Assembly: GCA_027003115.1 (NCBI GenBank)
Contig: JALWYS010000197.1
Location: 1-35,002 of the forward strand
DNA length: 35,002 bases
Direction: 5' to 3'
Source: Deltaproteobacteria bacterium
GTDB taxonomy: Bacteria; Desulfobacterota; Dissulfuribacteria; Dissulfuribacterales; QOAL01
Shown here piece after piece: positions 1 through 7,880 of the stretch. The translations under genes and the position numbers were made by a program. The notes under the pieces were generated by a model. The model was not told the origin of the DNA. It made no database searches and saw only the letters and a program-made list of their open reading frames with translations. The first letter of the stretch is position 1. Each line of letters starts with the position of its first letter.

Positions 1-204
1 GGCTTTTATCTCTTTAAGAATGGAACTGCACTGGAGATCAAACCCTATAGGAAAAGTCAGAAAAAATCTGCCTTCTTTCAAAAAATTGGCATGGGACAAA
101 TTCACACAAAAAAGTTGACAGTACCGGTGATAAAACTGGATGATCGCAGGGACAGGCCAACAACCATTGGGGACAAGGTGAAATCAGTGGAAGAAAAGCT
201 ATGA
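1..204 (+). CDS. C-terminal part of an unidentified protein (5' end outside window)
   Basis: Frame 1 is open from base 1 to TGA at 202-204 (GFYLFKNGTALEIKPYRKSQ...VKSVEEKL*). The stop overlaps the next ATG (ATGA). Confidence 0.5.
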   Translation, partial: GFYLFKNGTALEIKPYRKSQKKSAFFQKIGMGQIHTKKLTVPVIKLDDRRDRPTTIGDKVKSVEEKL

Positions 205-335
205 AATCCCGCATACCCCTTTTCATTTTCATCTTTTGTTGCCTGTTGACCCTTTCCGGGATAGTGCTTGGAGAGCCAGGCGAGGTCTTTCAAAAGGCCG
301 TAGCCATATGTTTGAGCTGTATTGGAATAGGTTAA
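201..335 (+). CDS. 44-aa CxxC-motif small protein (CD1871A-like family)
   Basis: Own translation: MKSRIPLFIFIFCCLLTLSGIVLGEPGEVFQKAVAICLSCIGIG*. N-terminal hydrophobic segment plus terminal ICLxCIGIG motif. ATGA overlap upstream and stop immediately abutting the ATG of the 4Fe-4S gene at 336. Absent from the supplied ORF track because it is short. Confidence 0.75.
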   Translation: MKSRIPLFIFIFCCLLTLSGIVLGEPGEVFQKAVAICLSCIGIG

Positions 336-1244
336 ATGGAACGCTTCAGGCACCTATTACAGCTCGTTTCTGCTTTTGTTGCCAACTGCCGCCTGTTTAT
401 TACACCTTCAAATCCCATCTACAAGGGACCTTTGAAACACGTATGTTTCCCTGGGCTGAACTGTTATTCCTGCCCAGCAACGCCCTGGGCGTGTCCCCTT
501 GGTGCTCTGCAAAGCGCATTTGCAAATCTCAAGGCGAATCTTGCCGTTGGGAAAATTAATCTTGGCCTTTATGTTCTTGGCTCCCTGGGCGTAGTTGCCT
601 CACTTGTAGGACGCATGCCCTGCGGCTGGTTTTGTCCCTTTGGGCTTTTGCAGGACATCTTATTCAGGGTAAGACTTCCAAAGGTAGATCTTTGGAGACC
701 ACTCACCTGGGGGCGCTACCCTAGCCTTATCTTTTTGGTTATCATTCTTCCCATTTTTCTTACAGACAAGTTCGGCTTTGGACAGACCTGGTTTTGTAAA
801 TACCTCTGTCCTGCAGGCACCTTTGAGGCTGGCATCCCCTTGCTCATTATGTCTCCAGAGCTTAGATTGGCCATTGGAACCCTGTTTTACATCAAGTTTA
901 CCCTACTGGGGCTCTTCATATTTTGGAGCATGGTCACAATCAGGCCTTTTTGCAGGACGTTGTGCCCCCTTGGTCTCATACTTGGCCTGTTTAACAAGGT
1001 TAGCTGGCTTAGGCTCAGATTCCACCAAAACACCTGTGTTGATTGCCATGCCTGTGAGCTCATCTGTCCAACAGGGGTATTTTTTGCAACTGGAAGGGAT
1101 GATATTAATTCTACAAAGTGTATAAGATGTTTCAGGTGCTATGCACTCTGCCCTGGAGGGGCTGTCACCATTGAGTTTTCAAGTATCATGAAAGGAGAAC
1201 TAGAAAATATTGAAAGCTGTGATTGCAACCAGAAACAAGGGTAA
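336..1244 (+). CDS. 4Fe-4S binding membrane protein (NapH/YccM-like ferredoxin-type)
   Basis: Several Cys-Pro motifs (CPATPWACPLGAL, CGWFCPFGLLQD, CKYLCPAG, CRTLCPLG), hydrophobic segments, and two C-terminal ferredoxin clusters (CVDCHACELICP, CIRCFRCYALCP). Confidence 0.85.
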   Translation: MERFRHLLQLVSAFVANCRLFITPSNPIYKGPLKHVCFPGLNCYSCPATPWACPLGALQSAFANLKANLAVGKINLGLYVLGSLGVVASLVGRMPCGWFCPFGLLQDILFRVRLPKVDLWRPLTWGRYPSLIFLVIILPIFLTDKFGFGQTWFCKYLCPAGTFEAGIPLLIMSPELRLAIGTLFYIKFTLLGLFIFWSMVTIRPFCRTLCPLGLILGLFNKVSWLRLRFHQNTCVDCHACELICPTGVFFATGRDDINSTKCIRCFRCYALCPGGAVTIEFSSIMKGELENIESCDCNQKQG

Positions 1245-1863
1245 AATCAGGGAGCTCAAGGAGCTACTTGCCGATTTTGGCCTTGATATCCTGTCCCTTG
1301 ACCAGTTTCCCCAGGTGAGAGAAATTGTGGAAGATGGAAACACCTTCTTTGAAAATGCCATGAAAAAGGCAAAAACCGTTGCGGAAAAGACGGGGCTTAT
1401 GGCCATTGCCGATGACTCCGGCCTTGAGGTTGATGCCCTAAAAGGTGCTCCAGGGGTCTATTCTGCAAGATACGCTGGGGAAGATGCAACAGATGAGCAA
1501 AATTATCTAAAACTTCTTAATGAAATGAAAGACGTGCCAACGGAGAAAAGGGGCGCTCAGTTCAGGTGCGTGATAGTCGCCTACCGCCCGGATGGTAAAT
1601 GGGTCAGCGCGGAAGGCGTGTGCCGGGGCAGGATAACCTCTTCTCCCAGGGGTGAGCAGGGTTTTGGATACGACCCTGTATTTGTTCCAGAGGGTGACAT
1701 CCGTACCATGGCTGAACTTACCAGGGATGAAAAAAATAGGATAAGCCACAGGGGTAAGGCCTTGGAGATGCTAAAGAAAAAGATAGGGGAACTGATATCG
1801 GAAAAAAACGATATAGAGGTAAAGGAAGCGGGATTAAAGGATTTTGAAAAGGAACGTACCTGA
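1210..1863 (+). CDS. rdgB: XTP/dITP diphosphatase (RdgB/HAM1 family)
   Basis: MKAVIATRNKGKIRELKELL, IADDSGLEVDALKGAPGVYSARYAG, GFGYDPVFVPEG, SHRGKAL motifs. TTG start overlapping the end of the upstream ORF. Confidence 0.93.
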   Translation: MKAVIATRNKGKIRELKELLADFGLDILSLDQFPQVREIVEDGNTFFENAMKKAKTVAEKTGLMAIADDSGLEVDALKGAPGVYSARYAGEDATDEQNYLKLLNEMKDVPTEKRGAQFRCVIVAYRPDGKWVSAEGVCRGRITSSPRGEQGFGYDPVFVPEGDIRTMAELTRDEKNRISHRGKALEMLKKKIGELISEKNDIEVKEAGLKDFEKERT

Positions 1864-2030
1864 AACAGGCGGTTAAGATAACAAAGGCGTTTGCCCGTTC
1901 CGGGGAAAACAAGCACGGCTCTGTTGCGGATTTTTTTGAAATGGTTTACAGAAGGCTCCTCCATTTGAGGAAAATAGGATCGGGCAAATAGCCTGCTCCT
2001 TTATAGAAAATAATAAGGAGAAAAAGACAG

Positions 2031-2591
2031 ATGACAAACAGATCAGATTATACCCTTTTTAGTGGAGGTCTTAGAGGGGCCGAGGCGGAATTTGGAAGGT
2101 GTGCAGAAAAGTGGGGAATAAACGAGGTGAATTTTTCCTTTAAAGGGCACAAGCTGGACAGGGTAAAGGATGTTCGTGTGCTTAGCGAAGAGGAGCTAAA
2201 GCAGGGTGACATAAGCATGGAGATTGTTTCAAAACGCATGGGACGCACCTATGCCGAAGCAGACAAGATTAGGAAAGTGATCCAGTCCATTTTTCACATG
2301 GTCAATAATGGCTACCAGGTTTTTGCAATAGGCTGGATTCGTCCTGATGATACCGTAAAGGGCGGCACTGGCTGGGCTGTTGAACTGGCCAAGCTCTTTA
2401 ACAGGCCTGTGAGTGTCTTTGATCAGGAAAAGAACAAGTGGTACACGTGGAAGGAAGGAAAATGGGTCGAAGACGTCCCCAAAATAGAGCATAAGACCTT
2501 TGCAGGAACGGGTACCCGCTATCTTACAGAGGAAGGCAAAAAGGCCATTGAGGAACTTTTTGAAAGGTCCTTTGGGCCTGCCGAGGCGTAA
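2031..2591 (+). CDS. SLOG/LOG-like (YpsA/DprA-type Rossmann) putative nucleotide-binding protein
   Basis: N-terminal FSGGLRGAEAEFGRCAEKWGI and internal VFAIGWIRPDDTVKGGTGWAVELAKLFNRPVSVFDQEKNKWYTW resemble SLOG-fold signatures. Confidence 0.6.
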   Translation: MTNRSDYTLFSGGLRGAEAEFGRCAEKWGINEVNFSFKGHKLDRVKDVRVLSEEELKQGDISMEIVSKRMGRTYAEADKIRKVIQSIFHMVNNGYQVFAIGWIRPDDTVKGGTGWAVELAKLFNRPVSVFDQEKNKWYTWKEGKWVEDVPKIEHKTFAGTGTRYLTEEGKKAIEELFERSFGPAEA

Positions 2592-2594
2592 ACC

Positions 2595-3680
2595 ATGCTT
2601 CATGGTCATGGCGGAGACGTATATTCCATAGCTAGGGAGCTGGGAATAAGGCCGGATCAGGTCCTAGATTTCAGCTCCAACTGCAGCCCCCTACCCTACC
2701 CGAAGGGGCTAAAGGAATATCTTTGCCAGAGCCTTGACCAGATGCACCTTTTGCCAGAGGTGGATTCAATCACCATAAGGAGACTCCTGGCACAAAGGTA
2801 CGGACTTGATCCAGAAAACTTCCTGCTTGGAAGCGGTACTACCCAGTGGATTTACTCACTGCCGCGTATCCTAAAGCCTGAAAGGGCGCTCATTGCCTAC
2901 CCCACTTATGCAGACTACGAAGATGCCTGCAGGGCAGAAGGCGTACCAGTCATCTCCATTGGCACCTTTCCAGGGGGTGCTGAGGCTGACGTAAAAGGGC
3001 TTCTTGCATCCATAAGATTCATTGAAGACAGGCTCCTTGAAAAGGCCTTGGTCTTTATCTGCAACCCCAACAACCCAACAGGCCTCTTCATTCAACCAGA
3101 TGAACTTGCAGAGATAATAAATTCGAGGCCCTCTTCTGCCACTTGGGTGATTGACGAGGCCTATGCACCCTTTGTGGATGAAGACGGCAGATCATCCCTG
3201 TTGGGATGCGGTCTTCCAGAAAACGTGATTCTTCTTCGCTCCTTTTCCAAGATATACGGCATTCCCGGGCTAAGGGTCGGTTGCCTTGTTACCAGGGCCA
3301 AGGTAATGGAACAGCTCATGGGAATCATGCACCCCTGGGCGGTTAATCGTATGGCCCAACTTGCCGTGGAATTTCTCCTGAAGGAACAGGCAATAGAGGA
3401 ACAGGCTCGAAACTACTGTCAAAAAGAAAAGGACTTCATAGTAGAAGGGCTTTCAAAATTAGAGGGCCTTTTGCCAGTAGAAGGAAGATGCCACTACGTT
3501 TTATTCAGCCTTAAGGGTTTAAGTGCCAAAGAGATTACGAACTCCCTCAAAAAAAGGGGGATTCTCATAAGAGACTGCCATAATTTCAAGGGCCTTGACG
3601 GCCAGTTTATTCGCATAAGCCCAAGGCTCCATGAGGACAACCAAAGGCTCATCTCAGAAATGACATCCCTTTGTTCCTGA
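2595..3680 (+). CDS. PLP-dependent aminotransferase class I/II, threonine-phosphate decarboxylase-like (CobD/HisC family)
   Basis: MLHGHGGDVYSIARELGI...LDFSSNCSPLPYPKGL (CobD-like start), CNPNNPTG, WVIDEAYAPFVDE, LRSFSKIYGIPGLRVG PLP-Lys motif. Confidence 0.82.
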   Translation: MLHGHGGDVYSIARELGIRPDQVLDFSSNCSPLPYPKGLKEYLCQSLDQMHLLPEVDSITIRRLLAQRYGLDPENFLLGSGTTQWIYSLPRILKPERALIAYPTYADYEDACRAEGVPVISIGTFPGGAEADVKGLLASIRFIEDRLLEKALVFICNPNNPTGLFIQPDELAEIINSRPSSATWVIDEAYAPFVDEDGRSSLLGCGLPENVILLRSFSKIYGIPGLRVGCLVTRAKVMEQLMGIMHPWAVNRMAQLAVEFLLKEQAIEEQARNYCQKEKDFIVEGLSKLEGLLPVEGRCHYVLFSLKGLSAKEITNSLKKRGILIRDCHNFKGLDGQFIRISPRLHEDNQRLISEMTSLCS

Positions 3681-3687
3681 GAATGTA

Positions 3688-4809
3688 CTAGCCAAGCTCG
3701 CCGACCTTGTGGCCCCTAACCTCCTTTCTTATTTTTTCACTCTTTTCCACAAGCCTTTCAAAATCAGTATCAGGTATGTAATAGACCTCTAGCATTCCCC
3801 TTTCCAAAGAACCCCCTATCTCAGAACGTATCTTATTGCCTATTCCAAGTCGCCCAATGGCATCCACAAGTTCCCTTGAATCCAGCATGCCCATGTCTGA
3901 AGAGCCAATGCCTGAAAGCGCATCCCTTCCCCTTTCCTTTAATAGTGCAGAAATGCCATAGAGTACGCAGGTGTTGTCTGAAAGGATGGCGTATTCGGCA
4001 CTTCTAAGGGCATAGCGGTTCCCATTAAAGGAAATGGCAACCCCTCTGGCCTCTCTTACAAGGTCAAGGGCCTGGCAATCTGTAATGCTGTCTCCTGCAT
4101 ACACAACGTGTTCAAGGTCAAGTCCCGTTCGTTTCACGCTGTCTTCTACTGCCCTTGCCTTTTCAGGGCCTCCAATGGGATTTACCTCATCAAGAATCCT
4201 TCCTATTGACATAGATGGGATGATCTTCCAAAAGATCTCATCAAGACGCTTAATGGTCTTGTGGTGTATTGGCTCAAGGTCCTCGTGGCCTTTTGCGTCA
4301 AGGGGCCATTCCATCATCTTCATCCTGGCTATTTCAGAAGCAAGGGCCTTCAAGGTCACTGCCTCCTCCTTTGACAAAAAATACTCATCAAGGGTTACGG
4401 CAGTACAGTAACAATTTTCCAAGGGGAAGCTGGTGATTTTACAAAGTGCCTCAAGGTATGGCTTGTAACTTGTGCTTATTATAAAGGAAGGAAGTAAGCC
4501 GTTTATAAGTGGCAGCATCACCTCTGTTCCAGGAAGAAGGACAAGGGTCCTTTCGGAAAACTTTTCCATTTTCTCATCTGTTACTCCAAAGGCCTTTAAA
4601 AATGGAAGCACAAGCCTCAATGTGTCCCCTGCCTTGTAGCCGGGCCTTTTTATAACATCTGCAAGAAAATCATCGTACTTGCTCACAATGGAAAAGAACT
4701 GTCCGCCCTTTGGAATAAACTCCTGGCATAGTTCATAGGCATTATCATTTTGTGTCAAAGGACCTTCACAGTCCATATTAAGCTGATACATGCTAACATC
4801 CCCTTTCAT
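3688..4809 (-). CDS. HAD-superfamily-like hydrolase (resembles methanogen EhaR-type HAD proteins)
   Basis: N-terminal MDCEGPLTQNDNAYEL (HAD motif I-like) and YAGDSITDCQAL (HAD motif IV-like). Confidence 0.6.
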   Translation of the reverse strand: MKGDVSMYQLNMDCEGPLTQNDNAYELCQEFIPKGGQFFSIVSKYDDFLADVIKRPGYKAGDTLRLVLPFLKAFGVTDEKMEKFSERTLVLLPGTEVMLPLINGLLPSFIISTSYKPYLEALCKITSFPLENCYCTAVTLDEYFLSKEEAVTLKALASEIARMKMMEWPLDAKGHEDLEPIHHKTIKRLDEIFWKIIPSMSIGRILDEVNPIGGPEKARAVEDSVKRTGLDLEHVVYAGDSITDCQALDLVREARGVAISFNGNRYALRSAEYAILSDNTCVLYGISALLKERGRDALSGIGSSDMGMLDSRELVDAIGRLGIGNKIRSEIGGSLERGMLEVYYIPDTDFERLVEKSEKIRKEVRGHKVGELG

Positions 4810-5138
4810 GCAGTTATTTCCGTCTCTTTAAGAAGGGTGTCAATGAAATTCAAAATGAACTGTCTCTGTTGTGCGTTTGCATAGGATATGCAGTTACAGC
4901 GGAGCCTTTTGCGGCTTCTTACAAGCATCTCAAAGACAACCTTGTCCTCGGTAACCTCAATGCCTATGCAAAAAGGGCTGCAGCCCTTGTGTTCATACTG
5001 CACAGGGGTCAGAAGATCGTCTGGAAGTTTAAGCCAGAAAAGGTTGTCGATGGTGCTCCTTTCACAACTTTTTTCAAGGTAATTTGTTATCCTTTCTATC
5101 TCTCCGCTTCTAAGTTCGTCAACCACGTACTGTTGCAT
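4806..5138 (-). CDS. hypothetical protein, translationally coupled to the HAD-like gene
   Basis: 110-aa ORF overlapping the downstream gene start by 4 nt. Cys-containing segments CSPFC and CNC. No family recognised. Confidence 0.55.
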   Translation of the reverse strand: MQQYVVDELRSGEIERITNYLEKSCERSTIDNLFWLKLPDDLLTPVQYEHKGCSPFCIGIEVTEDKVVFEMLVRSRKRLRCNCISYANAQQRQFILNFIDTLLKETEITA

Positions 5139-5227
5139 CTCTTTCTCCTCGAAAAAGGCTTCTTTTTCATCTGAAAATAGGCTAATCAGAATAAAAAAAG
5201 ATTGCGTCCTTTGGAAGGGAAAAAGGA

Positions 5228-5545
5228 ATGTCCAGTAAAAAGTCCGTTAAAAAACAACCTCGTAACTCAAAGGGTGAATTCCCTCAAACCGTAACCCTTG
5301 AAATCACAGGGGAGCTGGACCTTCACTCCTTTAACCCCAGGGATGTGGGCTCTCTTGTGCCAGAATATTTGAAGGCCTGCAAGGATGCTGGTATAAAAAC
5401 CGTTAGAATAGTTCATGGAAAGGGCACGGGTACACTCAGAAGATCTGTTCACAGCATTTTGAAGGATCTCGATATGGTTGATTCCTTCAAGATAGCTGGC
5501 CTCCATCAAGGCCACTGGGGAGCAACCCTTGTCTTTCTGAAATAA
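5228..5545 (+). CDS. Smr-domain protein
   Basis: LDLHSF...VRIVHGKGTGTLRRSVHSIL...HWGATLVFLK matches the Smr-domain pattern (LDLH, HGxGxGxLR, GATxV). Confidence 0.88.
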   Translation: MSSKKSVKKQPRNSKGEFPQTVTLEITGELDLHSFNPRDVGSLVPEYLKACKDAGIKTVRIVHGKGTGTLRRSVHSILKDLDMVDSFKIAGLHQGHWGATLVFLK

Positions 5546-5571
5546 GCCTAACCGTAGGATAGGAGAAGAAA

Positions 5572-6348
5572 ATGAAAACAAAATTTACTTTGTTTCTTGT
5601 GTTTTTATGCGTGTACTTGTTTCTTGCTGGCTGTCAGGGTTCTGAACAAAAGGCATCTAAAAAACCGCAAGAGAAGGCAAAGGTATCACATGCCACCCAG
5701 AAGCCCGGCTACATTTACGGGAAGGTCAAAGAAACCATGAATGGGGGCGGCTATACCTACCTTCTGCTTGACTTTGATGGAAAGAGCAGTTGGGTAGCAG
5801 TACCTCCAATGAATGTCAAGGTGGGGGATGAGGTAATGCTATACCCTGGCCAGGTAATGAAAAACTTTCACAGCAAGAGCCTAAACAGGACATTTGAAAC
5901 AATAGTATTTTCACAGGGGCCAGTTTCGCCTCCATCTTCTGAGACAAAGGCGTCAAATCCGTCGGAGATGGCTGTTAAGGCCCATTCTTCTAGCAGCAGA
6001 ATCGCCAAAAAGGCAGTCAAGGTTGAGCCTGCAACCGGGCCAGGGGCCATAACTGTGGCCATGGCCTATGAAAAGGCAAAGGAACTTGACGGCAAAAAGG
6101 TGGTTCTTAAGGCGGTGGTAGTAAAGGTTTCAAAGAACATTTTGGGAAAGAACTGGGTTCACTGCCAGGATGGTACTGGCTCTGAAAGCGGTAAAAACTT
6201 CGACATAACCGTTACCACCAAGGCTGCTCCAGCCGTAGGAGATACAGTGCTAGTCAAGGGAATCCTGTCAAAGGACAAGGACATTGGGGCTGGATACTTC
6301 TACCCAGTAATCATTGAGGATGCAGAGGTGAAGACACTAAAAAAATGA
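5572..6348 (+). CDS. lipoprotein with tandem OB-fold-like domains
   Basis: Lipobox LFLAGC after an N-terminal signal peptide. GYIYGKVKETMNGGGYTYLLLDFDGKSSWVAVP...VKVGDEV and a second module VVLKAVVVKVSKNILGKNWVHCQDGTG...GDTVLVKGILSKDKD. Confidence 0.7.
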   Translation: MKTKFTLFLVFLCVYLFLAGCQGSEQKASKKPQEKAKVSHATQKPGYIYGKVKETMNGGGYTYLLLDFDGKSSWVAVPPMNVKVGDEVMLYPGQVMKNFHSKSLNRTFETIVFSQGPVSPPSSETKASNPSEMAVKAHSSSSRIAKKAVKVEPATGPGAITVAMAYEKAKELDGKKVVLKAVVVKVSKNILGKNWVHCQDGTGSESGKNFDITVTTKAAPAVGDTVLVKGILSKDKDIGAGYFYPVIIEDAEVKTLKK

Positions 6349-6352
6349 TTCA

Positions 6353-6991
6353 TCAGGTCAGGGACCTTGCAATACCCCTGGCCCTTTCTTCCATCTCTGC
6401 AAGCTGGGCCTGGTTGTGCCCGTAACGGGGATAATATTTACGCGTTAAGGAATGGTGCCTGGGATTTATTCCGGCAATGGTCATAAAGGTGCCTATGGTA
6501 CTCCATGGCTCCTTTACCTTGTGGGTAAAGACAACTGGAACGAGGCATTTCCCCCGACAAGAGTCGATTTTCTTCTTTAGATACCTGTAATGCGAACGCC
6601 AATACTTCCTGCATGAAATGACCGGAAGGACTTTCTTGCCTTCCAACAGGTCCGAATACCTGTCTAGAAAATCAAGGACAGGCCCACTTGGATTATAGGA
6701 CCAAGTTGGACCTGCCAGGACAACCATGTCCGCCTTAGTTATTTTCTCTTTATCCACTGATCTAATTCGCACCCTCTGTCGGAAAAAGGTCCGAAGCATC
6801 ATCGAAATGGTTCGAGCAACGCTGTGAAGCGGAAAAGATAGTTTCTTTTTGGGAATGAGTTTGAGGGTATCAACCTCAATGCCGGCTTCCTTGAACCCTT
6901 TTCTGAGGTGATGAACCAGCTTTGCAGTCTGGTTGCTGAAGCTGTAATAGATTACAAGCACGCTTTTTGCTTTTTCTGGACCAGTGTCCAT
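6353..6991 (-). CDS. flavodoxin-like / NAD(P)H-dependent oxidoreductase family protein
   Basis: VLVIYYSFSNQTAKLVHHLRKGF (flavodoxin-type P-loop) and MVVLAGPTWSYNPSGPVLDFLDRY. Confidence 0.72.
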   Translation of the reverse strand: MDTGPEKAKSVLVIYYSFSNQTAKLVHHLRKGFKEAGIEVDTLKLIPKKKLSFPLHSVARTISMMLRTFFRQRVRIRSVDKEKITKADMVVLAGPTWSYNPSGPVLDFLDRYSDLLEGKKVLPVISCRKYWRSHYRYLKKKIDSCRGKCLVPVVFTHKVKEPWSTIGTFMTIAGINPRHHSLTRKYYPRYGHNQAQLAEMEERARGIARSLT

Positions 6992-7001
6992 TAGCTTCCT
7001 T

Positions 7002-7880
7002 TCAGGTGGCCTGTTCCCTTATCTTTTGGAGAAGACTTAGGGCCATGCGCTTTACCTCCATGGAATTATCATCTAGCAGGGAAAGGAGCTCTTCCTGGCT
7101 CATAACACCAAGTTCTCCAAGTCTTTCAAGGGCAAGGGCACGGATTTTTCCCCTCTTGTCATTTAGAAGCTCCCTGTAGACGTCCTCGTTTTCAGGCCTG
7201 GCTCCAAGCTGGCCAAGCAGGATGAGGATATCCAGCTTCAAGGCCGGATTCCCGCTTTCTAGCTCCTGCTTGTAAATGGCTGCCACCTCGTCCTCTTTGT
7301 CCTTAAAGCGCCACAAATTAAAAAGAATGGCCCTTTTCTGATCAAAGGAACAGGTCTTCAAACGGTCTGCCAAAAGCCCCATGAGCCTGCTATCCTTAAG
7401 GTTGCATAGGGCGTTAACGGCAACCTCCTGGACCTCAGGGTCAGGCTCATAAATACACTCTATGAGAGGAAGGACCGCAGAAAGGTTGCCCTCCCATCCA
7501 AGGGCCATGATGGCCCTTATCTTTATCTCTTTATCGGAGGCGGAGACATCCTGAACAAGCCGCCTTATAAGGCCTTGGGGGTCATCGAGAAATGGGCCAA
7601 TTACTGCAAGGTGTATTGCAGCCTGATCCCTGAGCTCATCTGGTTCTCCCTGGTCTTTCATAATATCGTAAAGCGGCCAGTATATTTCGTCCTTGGCCAC
7701 GCTTCCAAGAAGAAAGATGATTTGCTTCCTGAGGTTTACATCCCCTGCCCGAAGGGCCTTGAGCAACAGGGGAATGGCCTTGTGCCTCTCCTTGAGTAAC
7801 AGGCCTGGATTTTCCATGTAGCACTTTGCCTGGCTTATTACTCTTTGTGCCAGGTCAAAGGGAATCACCGGTTTTTTCAA
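7002..7880 (-). CDS. HEAT-repeat protein
   Basis: Repeated helical units (ALRAGDVNLRKQIIFLLGSVA; CIYEPDPEVQEVAVNALCNLKD; LLNDKRGKIRALALERLGELG; LLDDNSMEVKRMALSLLQ). 4-nt overlap with the Hsp70 gene. Confidence 0.82.
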   Translation of the reverse strand: MKKPVIPFDLAQRVISQAKCYMENPGLLLKERHKAIPLLLKALRAGDVNLRKQIIFLLGSVAKDEIYWPLYDIMKDQGEPDELRDQAAIHLAVIGPFLDDPQGLIRRLVQDVSASDKEIKIRAIMALGWEGNLSAVLPLIECIYEPDPEVQEVAVNALCNLKDSRLMGLLADRLKTCSFDQKRAILFNLWRFKDKEDEVAAIYKQELESGNPALKLDILILLGQLGARPENEDVYRELLNDKRGKIRALALERLGELGVMSQEELLSLLDDNSMEVKRMALSLLQKIREQAT

